A stretch of DNA of 11,289 nt from the NCBI GenBank assembly GCA_902806215.1, contig CADCVT010000459.1, positions 1-11,289 of the forward strand, read 5' to 3'. A model generated the notes under the pieces. It ran no database searches, was not told the DNA's origin, and was given only the letters and a program-made list of their open reading frames with translations. Both the position numbers and the translations under genes were made by a program. Source of the DNA: an uncultured Solirubrobacteraceae bacterium. Its GTDB lineage: Bacteria; Actinomycetota; Thermoleophilia; Solirubrobacterales; Solirubrobacteraceae. This document shows, piece by piece, positions 1-6,798 of the stretch. The stretch's first letter is position 1, and each line of letters begins with the position of its first letter.

Positions 1-1
1 C

Positions 2-316
2 GTGGCCGCCGCGGCTCCCGCTCCCGCCGCCGCGCCGGCGCCGGTCGCCGCGCCCGTCGTCGCCAGCGCCAAGTCCATCGGCGGCAAGTGCGAGAAGCGC
101 AAGAGCTTCCGCATCACGCTGCACAAGGGCCGCGTGCGCACCGCGCGGGTCATGCTCAACGGCCGCGCGATCTCGGTCACCCGCGGCAAGAGGAAGACGA
201 GCGTGCTCATCGACATGCGCGGCCGCAAGAACCAGAACTTCGTCGTCCGTCACACCGTCGTGACCAAGGGCGGCAAGCTCAAGACCGGCACCCGTCGGTT
301 CCGCACCTGCGGGTAG
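2..316 (+). CDS. C-terminal part of a secreted hypothetical protein (5' partial)
   Basis: The frame is open from the left edge to a TAG stop. A GTG lies at 2-4, but the first residues are already a low-complexity Ala/Pro linker (residues 1-22), so the real start is probably outside the window. After the linker come about 80 residues rich in Lys/Arg and beta-prone stretches, with one Cys near the beginning (in GGKCEK) and one at the very end (FRTCG). They may pair as a disulfide in a small extracellular beta-domain. A linker plus small basic Cys-bracketed terminal domain suggests the tail of a secreted or surface protein. I do not recognise a catalytic motif and cannot name a family. The gene is followed by two hairpins and faces a convergent methyltransferase gene. 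Confidence 0.7.
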   Translation: MAAAAPAPAAAPAPVAAPVVASAKSIGGKCEKRKSFRITLHKGRVRTARVMLNGRAISVTRGKRKTSVLIDMRGRKNQNFVVRHTVVTKGGKLKTGTRRFRTCG

Positions 317-325
317 CGGAAGGAA

Positions 326-378
326 GCTCCCACCGACGGGAGCAAGAGGGGGGCCGCCCGGGGGCGGGCGGCCCTCTT
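326..378. terminator. Tandem GC-rich hairpins between convergent genes
   Basis: Two inverted repeats fill the 82-bp space between convergent stops. The first is GCTCCC (326-331) with GGGAGC (338-343) around a 6-nt loop. The second, larger one pairs GGCCGCCC (352-359) with GGGCGGCC (366-373) and extends through AAGAG/CTCTT (344-348 and 374-378) with a small bulge. Neither strand has a proper U-tract, as is common for actinobacterial terminators. The position suggests a bidirectional terminator for the gene ending at 316 (+) and the methyltransferase ending at 399 (-). Confidence 0.6.
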
Positions 379-398
379 CGCCTCCTCGGAGTCCGGAC

Positions 399-1175
399 CT
401 AGCGGTCGCCGGAACCGAGGTCGGCGACGACCAGCTTGTAGCCCAGCTCGAGCTGTGGGAGGTCCAGAAGACCCCGATGCACTTCTGCCCACCGGCCGCT
501 CTCGAGGTCGCCGCGCAGCCGTTCGACGGCGGCGGCGACCTCGTCGCGGTGGAGCTTGCGGCAGACGCTGATCGAGGCGCGCACCTCCGGATCGAGGTAC
601 GCGTGGGGCCGGCGCCAGTACGCGCCGTAGAAGCCGTCGACGCAGTCGTGGGGGACGGGAACCTCGACGAACCGCACGTCGCCGCCGAGGAGCTCACGGA
701 GCTCGTCGCGCCAGAAGCCCGGCTCGCGGTACTCGGGCTCGATGAGCTGCTCGAAGCCCGGTAGGTACTCCGTGTTCAGCCAGAAGAGATCCCAGAGCGC
801 GGGGTCGAAGGTGAAGAGCACGACCCGGTTGCGCGCGACCCGGCACAACTCACGCATCCCCGCCGGGCGGTCGGTCCAGTGGTGGTCGGTGAGGACCCCC
901 ATCGCGGCGTCGACGCTCTTGTCGCCGAGCGGGAGCGCCTCGGCGCTGCCCGCGAGCGCCCGCGGCAGCTCGGGCGGGCGCTGCTCGCGCATCACCGCGC
1001 TCGGCTCGACCGCGATCACCGTGCGGTCGCGCGGCTCGTAGGACCCCGCGCCCGCTCCGACGTTGACGACGGACTCGGCGTCGCCGAGCGCGCCGTGGAT
1101 GGCGGCGGCGATCCGCGGGTCCGACCGGCGCTTGCCGCTGTAGCCGACGCCGAACGTGTCGTAGAGCTCGGTCAC
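399..1175 (-). CDS. SAM-dependent class I methyltransferase
   Basis: A 258-residue protein with a Rossmann-type methyltransferase fold. Motif I is VVNVGAGAGSYE (residues 37-48), the acidic end of strand 2 lies in AVEPSA (56-61, Glu58 expected to bind the ribose of SAM), and the motif II/III region is ALPLGDKSVDAAMGVL (80-95). The C-terminal half (about 120-258) is rich in Trp, Tyr and Phe and probably forms the acceptor-substrate lid. The acceptor cannot be told from sequence. The start is taken as GTG at 1175, giving a GTGA overlap with the stop of the upstream peptidase. A longer frame reaching 1289 would run through the peptidase and has an Arg/Pro-rich, non-protein-like N-terminus. The overlap implies translational coupling. 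The family call is firm, the reaction is open. Confidence 0.88.
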   Translation of the reverse strand: MTELYDTFGVGYSGKRRSDPRIAAAIHGALGDAESVVNVGAGAGSYEPRDRTVIAVEPSAVMREQRPPELPRALAGSAEALPLGDKSVDAAMGVLTDHHWTDRPAGMRELCRVARNRVVLFTFDPALWDLFWLNTEYLPGFEQLIEPEYREPGFWRDELRELLGGDVRFVEVPVPHDCVDGFYGAYWRRPHAYLDPEVRASISVCRKLHRDEVAAAVERLRGDLESGRWAEVHRGLLDLPQLELGYKLVVADLGSGDR

Positions 1176-2380
1176 AGCCGGACGAGGAGCCGGACGATCG
1201 CCCGCGCGACGGTCACGAGGTCGTCGATGCGGACCCGCTCGTCCACCGCGTGGGCGAGCTCGAGGCCGCCGGGCCCGAACATCACGCACGGGATCCCGCG
1301 CTCGCAGAAGAGCCGCATGTCAGCGCCGTAGGACACGCCGACGACGCGCGCGGGCTCGCCGAGCTCCTCCGACACCGCGTCGCGGGCGTGCCGCGCGAAC
1401 GGGCCCTCGATGTCGGTCACGCCGGGCGCGAACTGCCCGCCGGTCCACGCGATCGTCGCCTCCGGGCACGCCTCGTGCACGACGCGCTCGAGCTCGGCTC
1501 GCGCGTCCTCGACCGTCTGGTCGACGCGGACGCCGACGCGGCCCTCGAAGCTGAGCAGGTCGGGCACCTGGCTCGACCAGTGCCCGCCGGTGACCTTGCC
1601 GATCGACAGCGGGTACGGGAGCTCGAGCTCGCGCATGAGGAGGTGCTCGACGCGGTCGTTGATCTGCCGCTCGTGGTCGGCCAGCGCGGTGTGGATGGCG
1701 ACGTAGCGGTCGATCGCGCTGATGCCCTCCAGGCGGACGGCCGCGTGGGCGGGGACGCCGGGGACGATCCCCGTGAAGGTGAGCGCTCCGGCCTGGGCGG
1801 AGGCGATCCCGAACGCGGTCGGCTCGGGGATGAGCGCGGCGTCGAACGCGCCGTCGCGCTCGAGCGCGGCGAACGTGCCGAGGCCACCGTCCTCCTCGCT
1901 CGGCACGGCCTGCACCACGATCTCCGGAGCGGCGCCGCCGGCACGCGCGACCGCGGCGGCGGCGTGCAGCGCCGCGATCACGCCGCCCTTCATGTCGGCC
2001 GACCCGCGGCCGTGGACGAAGCCGTCCTCGATCGCGCCGCTGAACGGGTCGCGCGCCCACCGCCGGTCGCCGGGCCAGACGACGTCGATGTGGCCGTTGA
2101 GGCAGACGCGGCCACGGCCGGTCCCGGGCACGACGGCCTCGGCGCCGACGAGCTCGGTGCGCAGTGCCTCCTCGCCGGGGTGGTCCGGGTGCGCACGGAG
2201 CCGCGACAGGTCGTGCTCGATGACGGCGGCGTCGAGGCCGAGCCCCTGCGCGGCGGCGGCGAACGCCTCGGCCGCGGGACGCTCGTCGCCGGTCAGGCTC
2301 GGGACGCGGACGATCGCGGCGACGTCCGCGGCCAGGGCGTCGGGGTCGATCGCAGAGAGGGCTTTCTCGAGGTCGGCCAC
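1172..2380 (-). CDS. M20 family metallopeptidase / ArgE-DapE-type deacylase
   Basis: A 402-residue cytoplasmic zinc hydrolase, the usual length of the M20 (ArgE/DapE/CPG2) family. Expected metal and catalytic residues are visible: NGHIDV (95-100, His97 ligand and Asp99), GRGSADMKGG (124-133, Asp129 bridging ligand), PSEEDGG (160-166, Glu162 general base and Glu163 ligand), IPEPT (184-188, Glu186) and ELAHAVDE (374-381, His377 ligand). The dimerisation domain fits in between, about 195-310. Members remove acyl groups from amino acids or cleave small amides. This could be an acetylornithine- or succinyl-diaminopimelate-type enzyme, but no arg or dap genes are nearby, so the substrate stays open. 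The GTG at 2380 is chosen because further upstream the frame crosses other genes and loses protein character. No clear Shine-Dalgarno precedes it. It overlaps the methyltransferase start by 4 nt. Confidence 0.9.
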   Translation of the reverse strand: MADLEKALSAIDPDALAADVAAIVRVPSLTGDERPAAEAFAAAAQGLGLDAAVIEHDLSRLRAHPDHPGEEALRTELVGAEAVVPGTGRGRVCLNGHIDVVWPGDRRWARDPFSGAIEDGFVHGRGSADMKGGVIAALHAAAAVARAGGAAPEIVVQAVPSEEDGGLGTFAALERDGAFDAALIPEPTAFGIASAQAGALTFTGIVPGVPAHAAVRLEGISAIDRYVAIHTALADHERQINDRVEHLLMRELELPYPLSIGKVTGGHWSSQVPDLLSFEGRVGVRVDQTVEDARAELERVVHEACPEATIAWTGGQFAPGVTDIEGPFARHARDAVSEELGEPARVVGVSYGADMRLFCERGIPCVMFGPGGLELAHAVDERVRIDDLVTVARAIVRLLVRL

Positions 2381-2395
2381 GGGTAAGCGAGGACT

Positions 2396-2560
2396 ATGCC
2401 GGACGACGACGACTGGGTGGGAGAGCCTCCCGAGGGACGCCACACCGCCGACCGCGCGAACCCCGGGTTCTGGGCTCAGAACCAGCAGGCGATGACGATC
2501 GTCTTCTTCGGGATCTTCGTGGGCGCGCTCGTCGTGCTCGCCCTCGTGCTGCTCGCCTAG
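2396..2560 (+). CDS. Small single-pass membrane protein (54 aa)
   Basis: A 54-residue frame from ATG to TAG. The N-terminal ~30 residues are acidic and polar (MPDDDDWVGEPPEG, then NPGFWAQNQQ). The rest is one clean hydrophobic helix, TIVFFGIFVGALVVLALVLL (34-53), ending one residue before the stop. A GAGGA at 2389-2393 precedes the ATG, rather closely. The shape, a soluble acidic head plus a C-terminal anchor, is that of a real small membrane protein and not of a random frame in GC-rich DNA. The start lies 15 bp from the divergent GTG of the M20 peptidase, and its stop shares a CTAG with the stop of the convergent zinc-ribbon gene. Lacking a positively charged N-terminus, it is likely to sit with its head outside or to be a tail-anchored subunit. 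No family recognised, function unknown. Confidence 0.72.
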   Translation: MPDDDDWVGEPPEGRHTADRANPGFWAQNQQAMTIVFFGIFVGALVVLALVLLA

Positions 2561-2856
2561 AGCAGGCGGCCGCTGCGCCTCGAGCGCATGCGGACGTGCA
2601 CGTCGACGTGCGCATGGCGCGTCGGCGTGTCGAGCGAGAGGAAGTCGCGGACGAGGCCCGCGTGCTCGCAGTACGGGCACGCGAGGGGGGCGCCGATCAC
2701 CGTGCGCCCGGTGGTGAACACCGGGGCGTCGCAGCTCGGGCACGCGAGCGTGCCACCGGCCATGCGCGTGCCGACCGCGCGGCGGATCTCCTCCTGGCGC
2801 CAGTTGGCGTCGGAGCTGACGGGGTCGGCACCCTCGGTCCAGCGGAAGAAGGCCAT
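2557..2856 (-). CDS. Small zinc-ribbon protein
   Basis: A 99-residue protein with two CxxC knuckles, CPSC (39-42) and CPYC (60-63), separated by 17 residues: a typical four-Cys zinc ribbon. Residues 1-30 (MAFFRWTEGADP...) are predicted alpha/polar, and the C-terminus is His- and Arg-rich (HAHVDVHVRMRSRR, 81-94). GAGGG lies 5-9 nt upstream of the ATG, a good ribosome site. It starts 23 nt after the P450 stop on the same strand, so it is probably the last gene of that unit. Possible roles are nucleic acid or protein binding. A rubredoxin-like iron site is conceivable, but the CPxCG signature of rubredoxins is missing, so zinc is more likely. The function is not known. Confidence 0.78.
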   Translation of the reverse strand: MAFFRWTEGADPVSSDANWRQEEIRRAVGTRMAGGTLACPSCDAPVFTTGRTVIGAPLACPYCEHAGLVRDFLSLDTPTRHAHVDVHVRMRSRRSGRLL

Positions 2857-2879
2857 CTGACCCTCAGTCTAGGAGGGGT

Positions 2880-4172
2880 CTAGGAGCGGCCGACGAGCAC
2901 CGCGGGCGTACCGTGGCGCGGGACGAGCGTGACCGGGTTGCGGTCGATCGGCTCGGCCCTGCCGGTCGCGGGCTCGAGGCGCGTGTGCTCGAGGACCGTC
3001 CGCAGCACGTTGCGCATCTCGAACTGCGCGAACGCCGCTCCGAGGCAGCGGCGCATGCCGCCGCCGAACGGGATCCACGCGTACGTCGAGGGCGATCCGT
3101 CGAGGAAGCGCTCGGGGCGGAACGCGGCCGGCTCGGGGAAGAGGTCGGCGCGCCGGTGCAGCAGCTGGACGCTGGCGAAGACGTCGGTGCCGGCGGGAAG
3201 CTCGTAGCCGTTGGCGGTCAGCGGCTCCCCGAGCGTGCGCCCGACGTCGGGGACGGTCGGGCGGATGCGCATCGCCTCCTCGACGACGGCGTCGGCGTAC
3301 GCGTCGCCGTCGGGCAGCGAGCGCTCGAGCCTCTCGCGGACGTCCGGGTTGCGGAAGAGCGCGTCGAACGTCCACGACAGCGCGGTGGCGGTCGTCTCGT
3401 GGCCGGCGGCGAGAAGCGTCACGAGCTGGTCGCGCAGCTCGTCGTCGGTGAGCGGGTTGCCGTCCTCGTCGTGCGCGGTCATGAGCATCGAGGCGATGTC
3501 GTCGCGCTCGGCGAGGTCGGGCGCGCGGCGGCGCTCGCGCAGCTCCTCGTGGATGAGCGCGTCGACGCACCGCACGGCGCGGTGAAACGGCGTGACCTTC
3601 TGTCCGAGCTGCTCGGCGAGCAGGACCGAGACCTGCGCGCTCGCGCTCGCCGTCCGCCGCAGGACGTCGGCGAGCTCGATCCGCAGCGCGTCCTCACGCG
3701 TCCCGGCCCGCGTGCCGAAGACCGTCCGCAGGATCACGTCGAGCGTGATCGCCTGCATCCGCGGCAGGAGCGCGAACGGCTTGCCGACCGGCCAGCGCTC
3801 GACGTCGCGCAGGACGATCTCCTCCATCAGCGAGCCGTAGCGGCGCATCCGCTCGCCGTGGAACGGCGGGAGCATGAGCCGGCGGCGGCGCAGGTGCTCG
3901 CCGCCCTCCTGGATGAGCACCGACCGCGGGCCGAGCAGCGGCTCGAGCACGATGCGCCGTCCCGCGGGGAGGCCGTTGACCCTGTCGCGGGCCCAGACCG
4001 CCTTGATGAGCTCGGGCTCGGCGAGGTAGACCATCGGCGCCGTGCGGGGAAGGCGGATCGTGAACACGGTGCCGTAGCGCTCGAGGCAGCGGTCCAGGTA
4101 GGGGACCGTGCGGCCGAAGAGGCCGACGAGCTGCAGGGGAGAGGGGAGGCGCGGGCCGGGCGGCAGTGACAC
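2880..4172 (-). CDS. Cytochrome P450
   Basis: A full-length 430-residue soluble bacterial P450, a heme-thiolate mono-oxygenase. Seen in order: a Pro-rich N-terminal hinge (PPGPRLPSP, 4-12) without a membrane anchor, the C-helix EHLRRRR (92-98) that contacts a heme propionate, the I-helix oxygen-activation motif AGHETT (256-261), the K-helix ExxR (Glu299-Arg302), PERF (353-356) and the heme loop FGGGMRRC (369-376) with Cys376 as the axial ligand. All hallmark residues are intact. The substrate cannot be read from the sequence, and no ferredoxin or ferredoxin reductase gene is in the window, so electrons must come from elsewhere. Start is GTG at 4172, with a TAGTCT box (4181-4186) 8 nt upstream and no Shine-Dalgarno, which suggests leaderless translation. 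It follows the DsbA-like gene by 59 nt. Confidence 0.95.
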   Translation of the reverse strand: MSLPPGPRLPSPLQLVGLFGRTVPYLDRCLERYGTVFTIRLPRTAPMVYLAEPELIKAVWARDRVNGLPAGRRIVLEPLLGPRSVLIQEGGEHLRRRRLMLPPFHGERMRRYGSLMEEIVLRDVERWPVGKPFALLPRMQAITLDVILRTVFGTRAGTREDALRIELADVLRRTASASAQVSVLLAEQLGQKVTPFHRAVRCVDALIHEELRERRRAPDLAERDDIASMLMTAHDEDGNPLTDDELRDQLVTLLAAGHETTATALSWTFDALFRNPDVRERLERSLPDGDAYADAVVEEAMRIRPTVPDVGRTLGEPLTANGYELPAGTDVFASVQLLHRRADLFPEPAAFRPERFLDGSPSTYAWIPFGGGMRRCLGAAFAQFEMRNVLRTVLEHTRLEPATGRAEPIDRNPVTLVPRHGTPAVLVGRS

Positions 4173-4180
4173 CGCCGCCG

Positions 4181-4186
4181 AGACTA
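4181..4186 (-). promoter_or_regulatory. Candidate -10 box (TAGTCT) for leaderless P450 mRNA
   Basis: On the minus strand TAGTCT fits TANNNT and lies 8 nt before the GTG start of the P450, the distance expected when transcription starts at the start codon. No convincing -35 box and no Shine-Dalgarno are seen. It would allow P450 expression apart from the upstream genes. Confidence 0.3.
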
Positions 4187-4231
4187 AGCGCTACCGCCGC
4201 AGCGCGAGTGTGCGTTGGCTCCGCTCGCGAG

Positions 4232-5182
4232 CTAGTTGAGGATGCCGCTACGCGCGAAGCGGTCGCTTCGGTCGTCGACCGGCGGACGGGCCGGCTGCGG
4301 CCAGGGCGTCCACAGGGTGCTGTCGCCGAGCGGCTCGGCGGTCGCGTGCCCGGTCGCGGCGAGGTCGAGCATGAGGTCCTCGGCCGCGGCGTCGTCGATC
4401 TCGCCGTAGCCCTGGTGCATGCAGGTCGCGATCTCGCGCGTCGTGAGGCCGTGGGGAAAGGCCTCGAGGAGCTCGGCGGCGCTCTCGGGCGCGGCGCGGC
4501 GCTCGAGCGTCGGGTCGATGTTCGCGACGGCGACGTCGTAGACCTCGAGCGGCTGGAAGCCGCCGGTCTCGAGGCGGATGCCGTTGCGCTCGAAGATCAG
4601 CGAGGGCGCGGTGTAGCGGACGGCGCCGTCGGTGTTGGCGGACTTGCCCTGGAACTCGGTCGGGCCGCCGGCGGCGGTGCGGGACTCCGCGCGGTCGGCC
4701 TCGTACGCGGCGGTGACCTCGGGGTTGTCGAGGATCCCCATGATGGTCTCGGTGTCGACGTCGGGGACGCGGAGCAGCGCGTTGCGCAGCGCGGCGTCCG
4801 CGTCGAGCGGCAGCGGCGTCGTGAACTGCGTGAACTGCAGCGCGCGGAAGACGGTCCACTCCTGCTCGGGCGCGATCAGCCGCGTCGCGACGACGGCGCG
4901 GCAGGCGCGGGCGGTGGCGGCCATGCGCGGCTTGGGCTGCCGGCCGAACGGCATCCCGTAGCGGCGGAACGCCTTGTTCGACTTCGACATGCGCAGCGGC
5001 GTGTAGCCGCGAGCTTCGTACTGCGACGCCTCCTCGGTCAGCCCGATCATCACGTGCCGCCAGCTGAGCTGACCGCCGTAGCGCCACTGCAGCGCGGTGA
5101 TGAACGGCATCGCCGAGTACGCGAACGGACAGCCCGGGTCGGAGAAGTGCGTGACCTGGATCTGCCGCCTGTCGTTGCGCAT
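4232..5182 (-). CDS. DsbA/FrnE-like thioredoxin-fold protein with winged-helix-like C-terminus
   Basis: A 316-residue cytoplasmic protein. The N-terminus reads VTHFSDPGCPFAYSA (10-24), the thioredoxin strand-loop-helix of the DsbA/FrnE/HCCA-isomerase group, but the active site is CPFA: only the first Cys (Cys18) is present. A helical insertion domain follows (about 50-170), and TAP (191-193) supplies the expected cis-Pro loop. The last ~65 residues of the fold (229-292: LTTREIATCMHQ..., then LMLDLAATGHATAEP) look like a winged helix-turn-helix module, an unusual addition. With a single active-site Cys it is more likely a glutathione/mycothiol-S-transferase-type or isomerase-like enzyme than a dithiol oxidase. 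No signal peptide. The ATG at 5182 comes 10 nt after the epimerase stop. Confidence 0.82.
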   Translation of the reverse strand: MRNDRRQIQVTHFSDPGCPFAYSAMPFITALQWRYGGQLSWRHVMIGLTEEASQYEARGYTPLRMSKSNKAFRRYGMPFGRQPKPRMAATARACRAVVATRLIAPEQEWTVFRALQFTQFTTPLPLDADAALRNALLRVPDVDTETIMGILDNPEVTAAYEADRAESRTAAGGPTEFQGKSANTDGAVRYTAPSLIFERNGIRLETGGFQPLEVYDVAVANIDPTLERRAAPESAAELLEAFPHGLTTREIATCMHQGYGEIDDAAAEDLMLDLAATGHATAEPLGDSTLWTPWPQPARPPVDDRSDRFARSGILN

Positions 5183-5189
5183 ACAACGG

Positions 5190-5195
5190 ACTCTA
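5190..5195 (-). promoter_or_regulatory. Candidate -10 box (TAGAGT) overlapping the epimerase stop codon
   Basis: On the minus strand TAGAGT ends exactly 7 nt before the ATG of the DsbA-like gene, and its first three bases are the TAG stop of the upstream epimerase gene. The spacing matches actinobacterial leaderless promoters, and there is no Shine-Dalgarno in the 10-nt gap. A -35 box is not evident, so this remains a suggestion. Confidence 0.35.
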
Positions 5196-6632
5196 CCCGG
5201 CGGGCCCGCGAGCGATGCGCGGCTTCGGCTCCTTCTTGGGCTTCGGCTTCTTCTTGGGCTTGGGCTTGGGCTTCGGCCGAGGCTTGACCTTCAGCGCCCC
5301 GCTCTCCGTGCCCCGCTTGCCGTTGACGGCAACGGCGGAGACCGTGACCCGATAGCGCCCGGCACGCGAAGGACGGAACGGCAGCAGGGTCTCGGAGCGC
5401 CCGAGAGCAACCGCCCGGCGCCACACGAAATCCCGAGGTCCACGGACGACCACGAAGCCCGAGGCGAGCTTGCTCGCCGAGAGGCGCACGACGACGCGCC
5501 GCCCGGCTCGCGTGATCCGCGTGTGCCGCAACGACAGCCGCGGCGGCTGCCACGTGTACCGGGTGATCCGCCGCGCGGCCGGGCACATCCCGCGGGCCAG
5601 GGCGCGCCGGCACGCCTCGCGGGCGAAGCCCGCGGCGAGCCGGTGGTAGTGGAGGGTCGCCTCGCGCCCGCCGACGTCGTAGAGCGTCCACGCGCCCGTG
5701 TCCCACAGGTCGAGCTGACGCACCAGCTCCGGCGCCTCGCGCCGCACGAGGCGCCGCGCCGCGCGCGACCGCGAGATCCGCGCGTAGTCGGCGATCCCCA
5801 CGAGCATCTGCAGCTCGCCGTTCAGCACGCGCATCGAGGGCTTGAAGGAGTACATGCGCAGCGACCCGATCGCGCGGAACGACGCGGTCGCCGCGCGCGC
5901 GTCCTCGCGCCGGTCGGTCACGCGAGAGGCACGGGCGAGCGCCTGCGCCGCGGTCGCCTGCGCCATCGCCGAGGTCCACAGCGGGTCGCCGGTCCCGAAC
6001 CGGAACGCGTACTCGAACCGCAGAGCCCGCCCGTCGCGGACGCCGAGCGAGGTCACCGCGGACGCCGCCTGGAGCAGCGCGCCCTTGTCGCACTTCCCCG
6101 GCCGCTTCTTGACGAGGCAGTCGAGCGCGAGCGCGTTGACGCGTCCGGCGCTGGCGAGCGGATGCGGTTGCACGCCCGAGCCCGGCCGGTACTCGTAGAC
6201 GAGCCCGTCGCCGCGGGTCTGCAGGCGCGCGCCCGGCGCCGGCATGGGGAGGAATCGCGCCTGATGGGTCGTCGCGCCGACGGCCTTCATCACCGGCTCG
6301 AGCCGCTCGCCGTTCAGGCGCCCGGCGCGCGCGATCCGCTTCGCGCTCGTCAGCACGTCGCTGATGAGCCGCGAGCGCGCCGCGGGGAGCCGCCGCGCGG
6401 CCCGCTTCGCCGTCACGAGCTCGCCCTCGAACCGCTGCCGCTCCGCCCAGCTGATCGTGCCCGAGCGGTGCGCGACCCGGATCGATCCCATGACCGTCCG
6501 CGCCGGGCCCTTCGGGACCGTGGGCGCTGCCGGGCGGACGACTGGCTCCTCGACGACCGCGGGCGCCGGAGGTGCCGCCGCAGTCGTGGCGAGCAGCGCC
6601 GTCACCAGCGCCGTGGCGTCCATGCCGAGCAT
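5193..6632 (-). CDS. Secreted D-glucuronyl C5-epimerase-like protein with Lys-Pro tail
   Basis: A 479-residue protein. Residues 1-25 (MLGMDATALVTALLATTAAAP start) form a weak signal peptide without N-terminal positive charge. A helical region (50-120) is followed by blocks of the C-terminal domain of glucuronyl C5-epimerases: GDPLWTSAMAQA (215-226), LNGELQMLVGIADYA (270-284), DTGAWTLYDVGG (311-322) and LHYHRLAAGF (327-336), with Tyr residues where the family places catalytic ones. Known members invert glucuronate to iduronate in heparan-type chains. Here the substrate would be an unknown uronate-containing glycan. A beta domain (about 365-449) and a basic Lys-Pro tail (450-472) end the protein. 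The tail could bind acidic polymers or the cell wall. An alternative start is ATG at 6623. The gene heads the minus-strand series toward the P450. Confidence 0.8.
   Translation of the reverse strand: MLGMDATALVTALLATTAAAPPAPAVVEEPVVRPAAPTVPKGPARTVMGSIRVAHRSGTISWAERQRFEGELVTAKRAARRLPAARSRLISDVLTSAKRIARAGRLNGERLEPVMKAVGATTHQARFLPMPAPGARLQTRGDGLVYEYRPGSGVQPHPLASAGRVNALALDCLVKKRPGKCDKGALLQAASAVTSLGVRDGRALRFEYAFRFGTGDPLWTSAMAQATAAQALARASRVTDRREDARAATASFRAIGSLRMYSFKPSMRVLNGELQMLVGIADYARISRSRAARRLVRREAPELVRQLDLWDTGAWTLYDVGGREATLHYHRLAAGFAREACRRALARGMCPAARRITRYTWQPPRLSLRHTRITRAGRRVVVRLSASKLASGFVVVRGPRDFVWRRAVALGRSETLLPFRPSRAGRYRVTVSAVAVNGKRGTESGALKVKPRPKPKPKPKKKPKPKKEPKPRIARGPAG
5217..5285 (-). repeat. 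Low-complexity Lys-Pro codon repeat in the epimerase tail
   Basis: The 69 bp consist of alternating Lys and Pro codons (AAG/CCC, CCG or CCA), with short GGGCTT-like repeats on the plus strand. It encodes residues 450-472. Such tracts can vary in length by slippage. It is in-frame and part of the gene, not an inserted element. Confidence 0.75.
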
Positions 6633-6641
6633 CGAAGATCC

Positions 6642-6647
6642 AGCCTA
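6642..6647 (-). promoter_or_regulatory. Candidate -10 box (TAGGCT) for the epimerase gene
   Basis: TAGGCT on the minus strand fits TANNNT and lies 9 nt before the ATG at 6632. There is no Shine-Dalgarno of usual quality. The 166-bp region between this gene and the propeller gene (6633-6798) otherwise holds only a small hairpin at 6755-6773. Confidence 0.25.
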
Positions 6648-6754
6648 CGCGCCGATGCGCCCGGAATCGGCCGGATGCCGCGATCCCGTCGCCCCGGCTT
6701 GACGCCCGGTCACCCGACGTTGCGAGTCGTGCACGCGCATAGGTGCGTTATCGG

Positions 6755-6773
6755 CCGCGAACGCCTTTCGCGG
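6755..6773 (-). terminator. Hairpin downstream of the propeller-protein gene (weak terminator candidate)
   Basis: CCGCGAA (6755-6761) pairs perfectly with TTCGCGG (6767-6773) around a 5-nt loop, 25 nt past the stop of the minus-strand gene ending at 6799. No U-tract follows, so termination is only a possibility. Confidence 0.3.
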
Positions 6774-6798
6774 GAGATCCCGGGCGCACGGGCGCTCC

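Noticed and set aside
1250..2386. Long plus-strand open frame opposite the M20 peptidase
   Set aside because: Arg/Ala/Asp-biased translation without motifs; it mirrors the G/C third positions of the peptidase, which has full catalytic motifs.
2867..2886. Direct repeat GTCTAGGAG twice, 11 bp apart, at the P450 end
   Set aside because: Short and explained by the stop codon and ribosome-site region; no sign of a mobile-element footprint.
2913..4169. 418-codon plus-strand open frame opposite the P450
   Set aside because: Antisense shadow in GC-rich DNA; the P450 on the other strand has every hallmark residue.
5217..5285. Repeated GGGCTT units as a possible CRISPR or regulatory repeat
   Set aside because: In frame with the epimerase and fully explained as Lys-Pro codons; no spacers.
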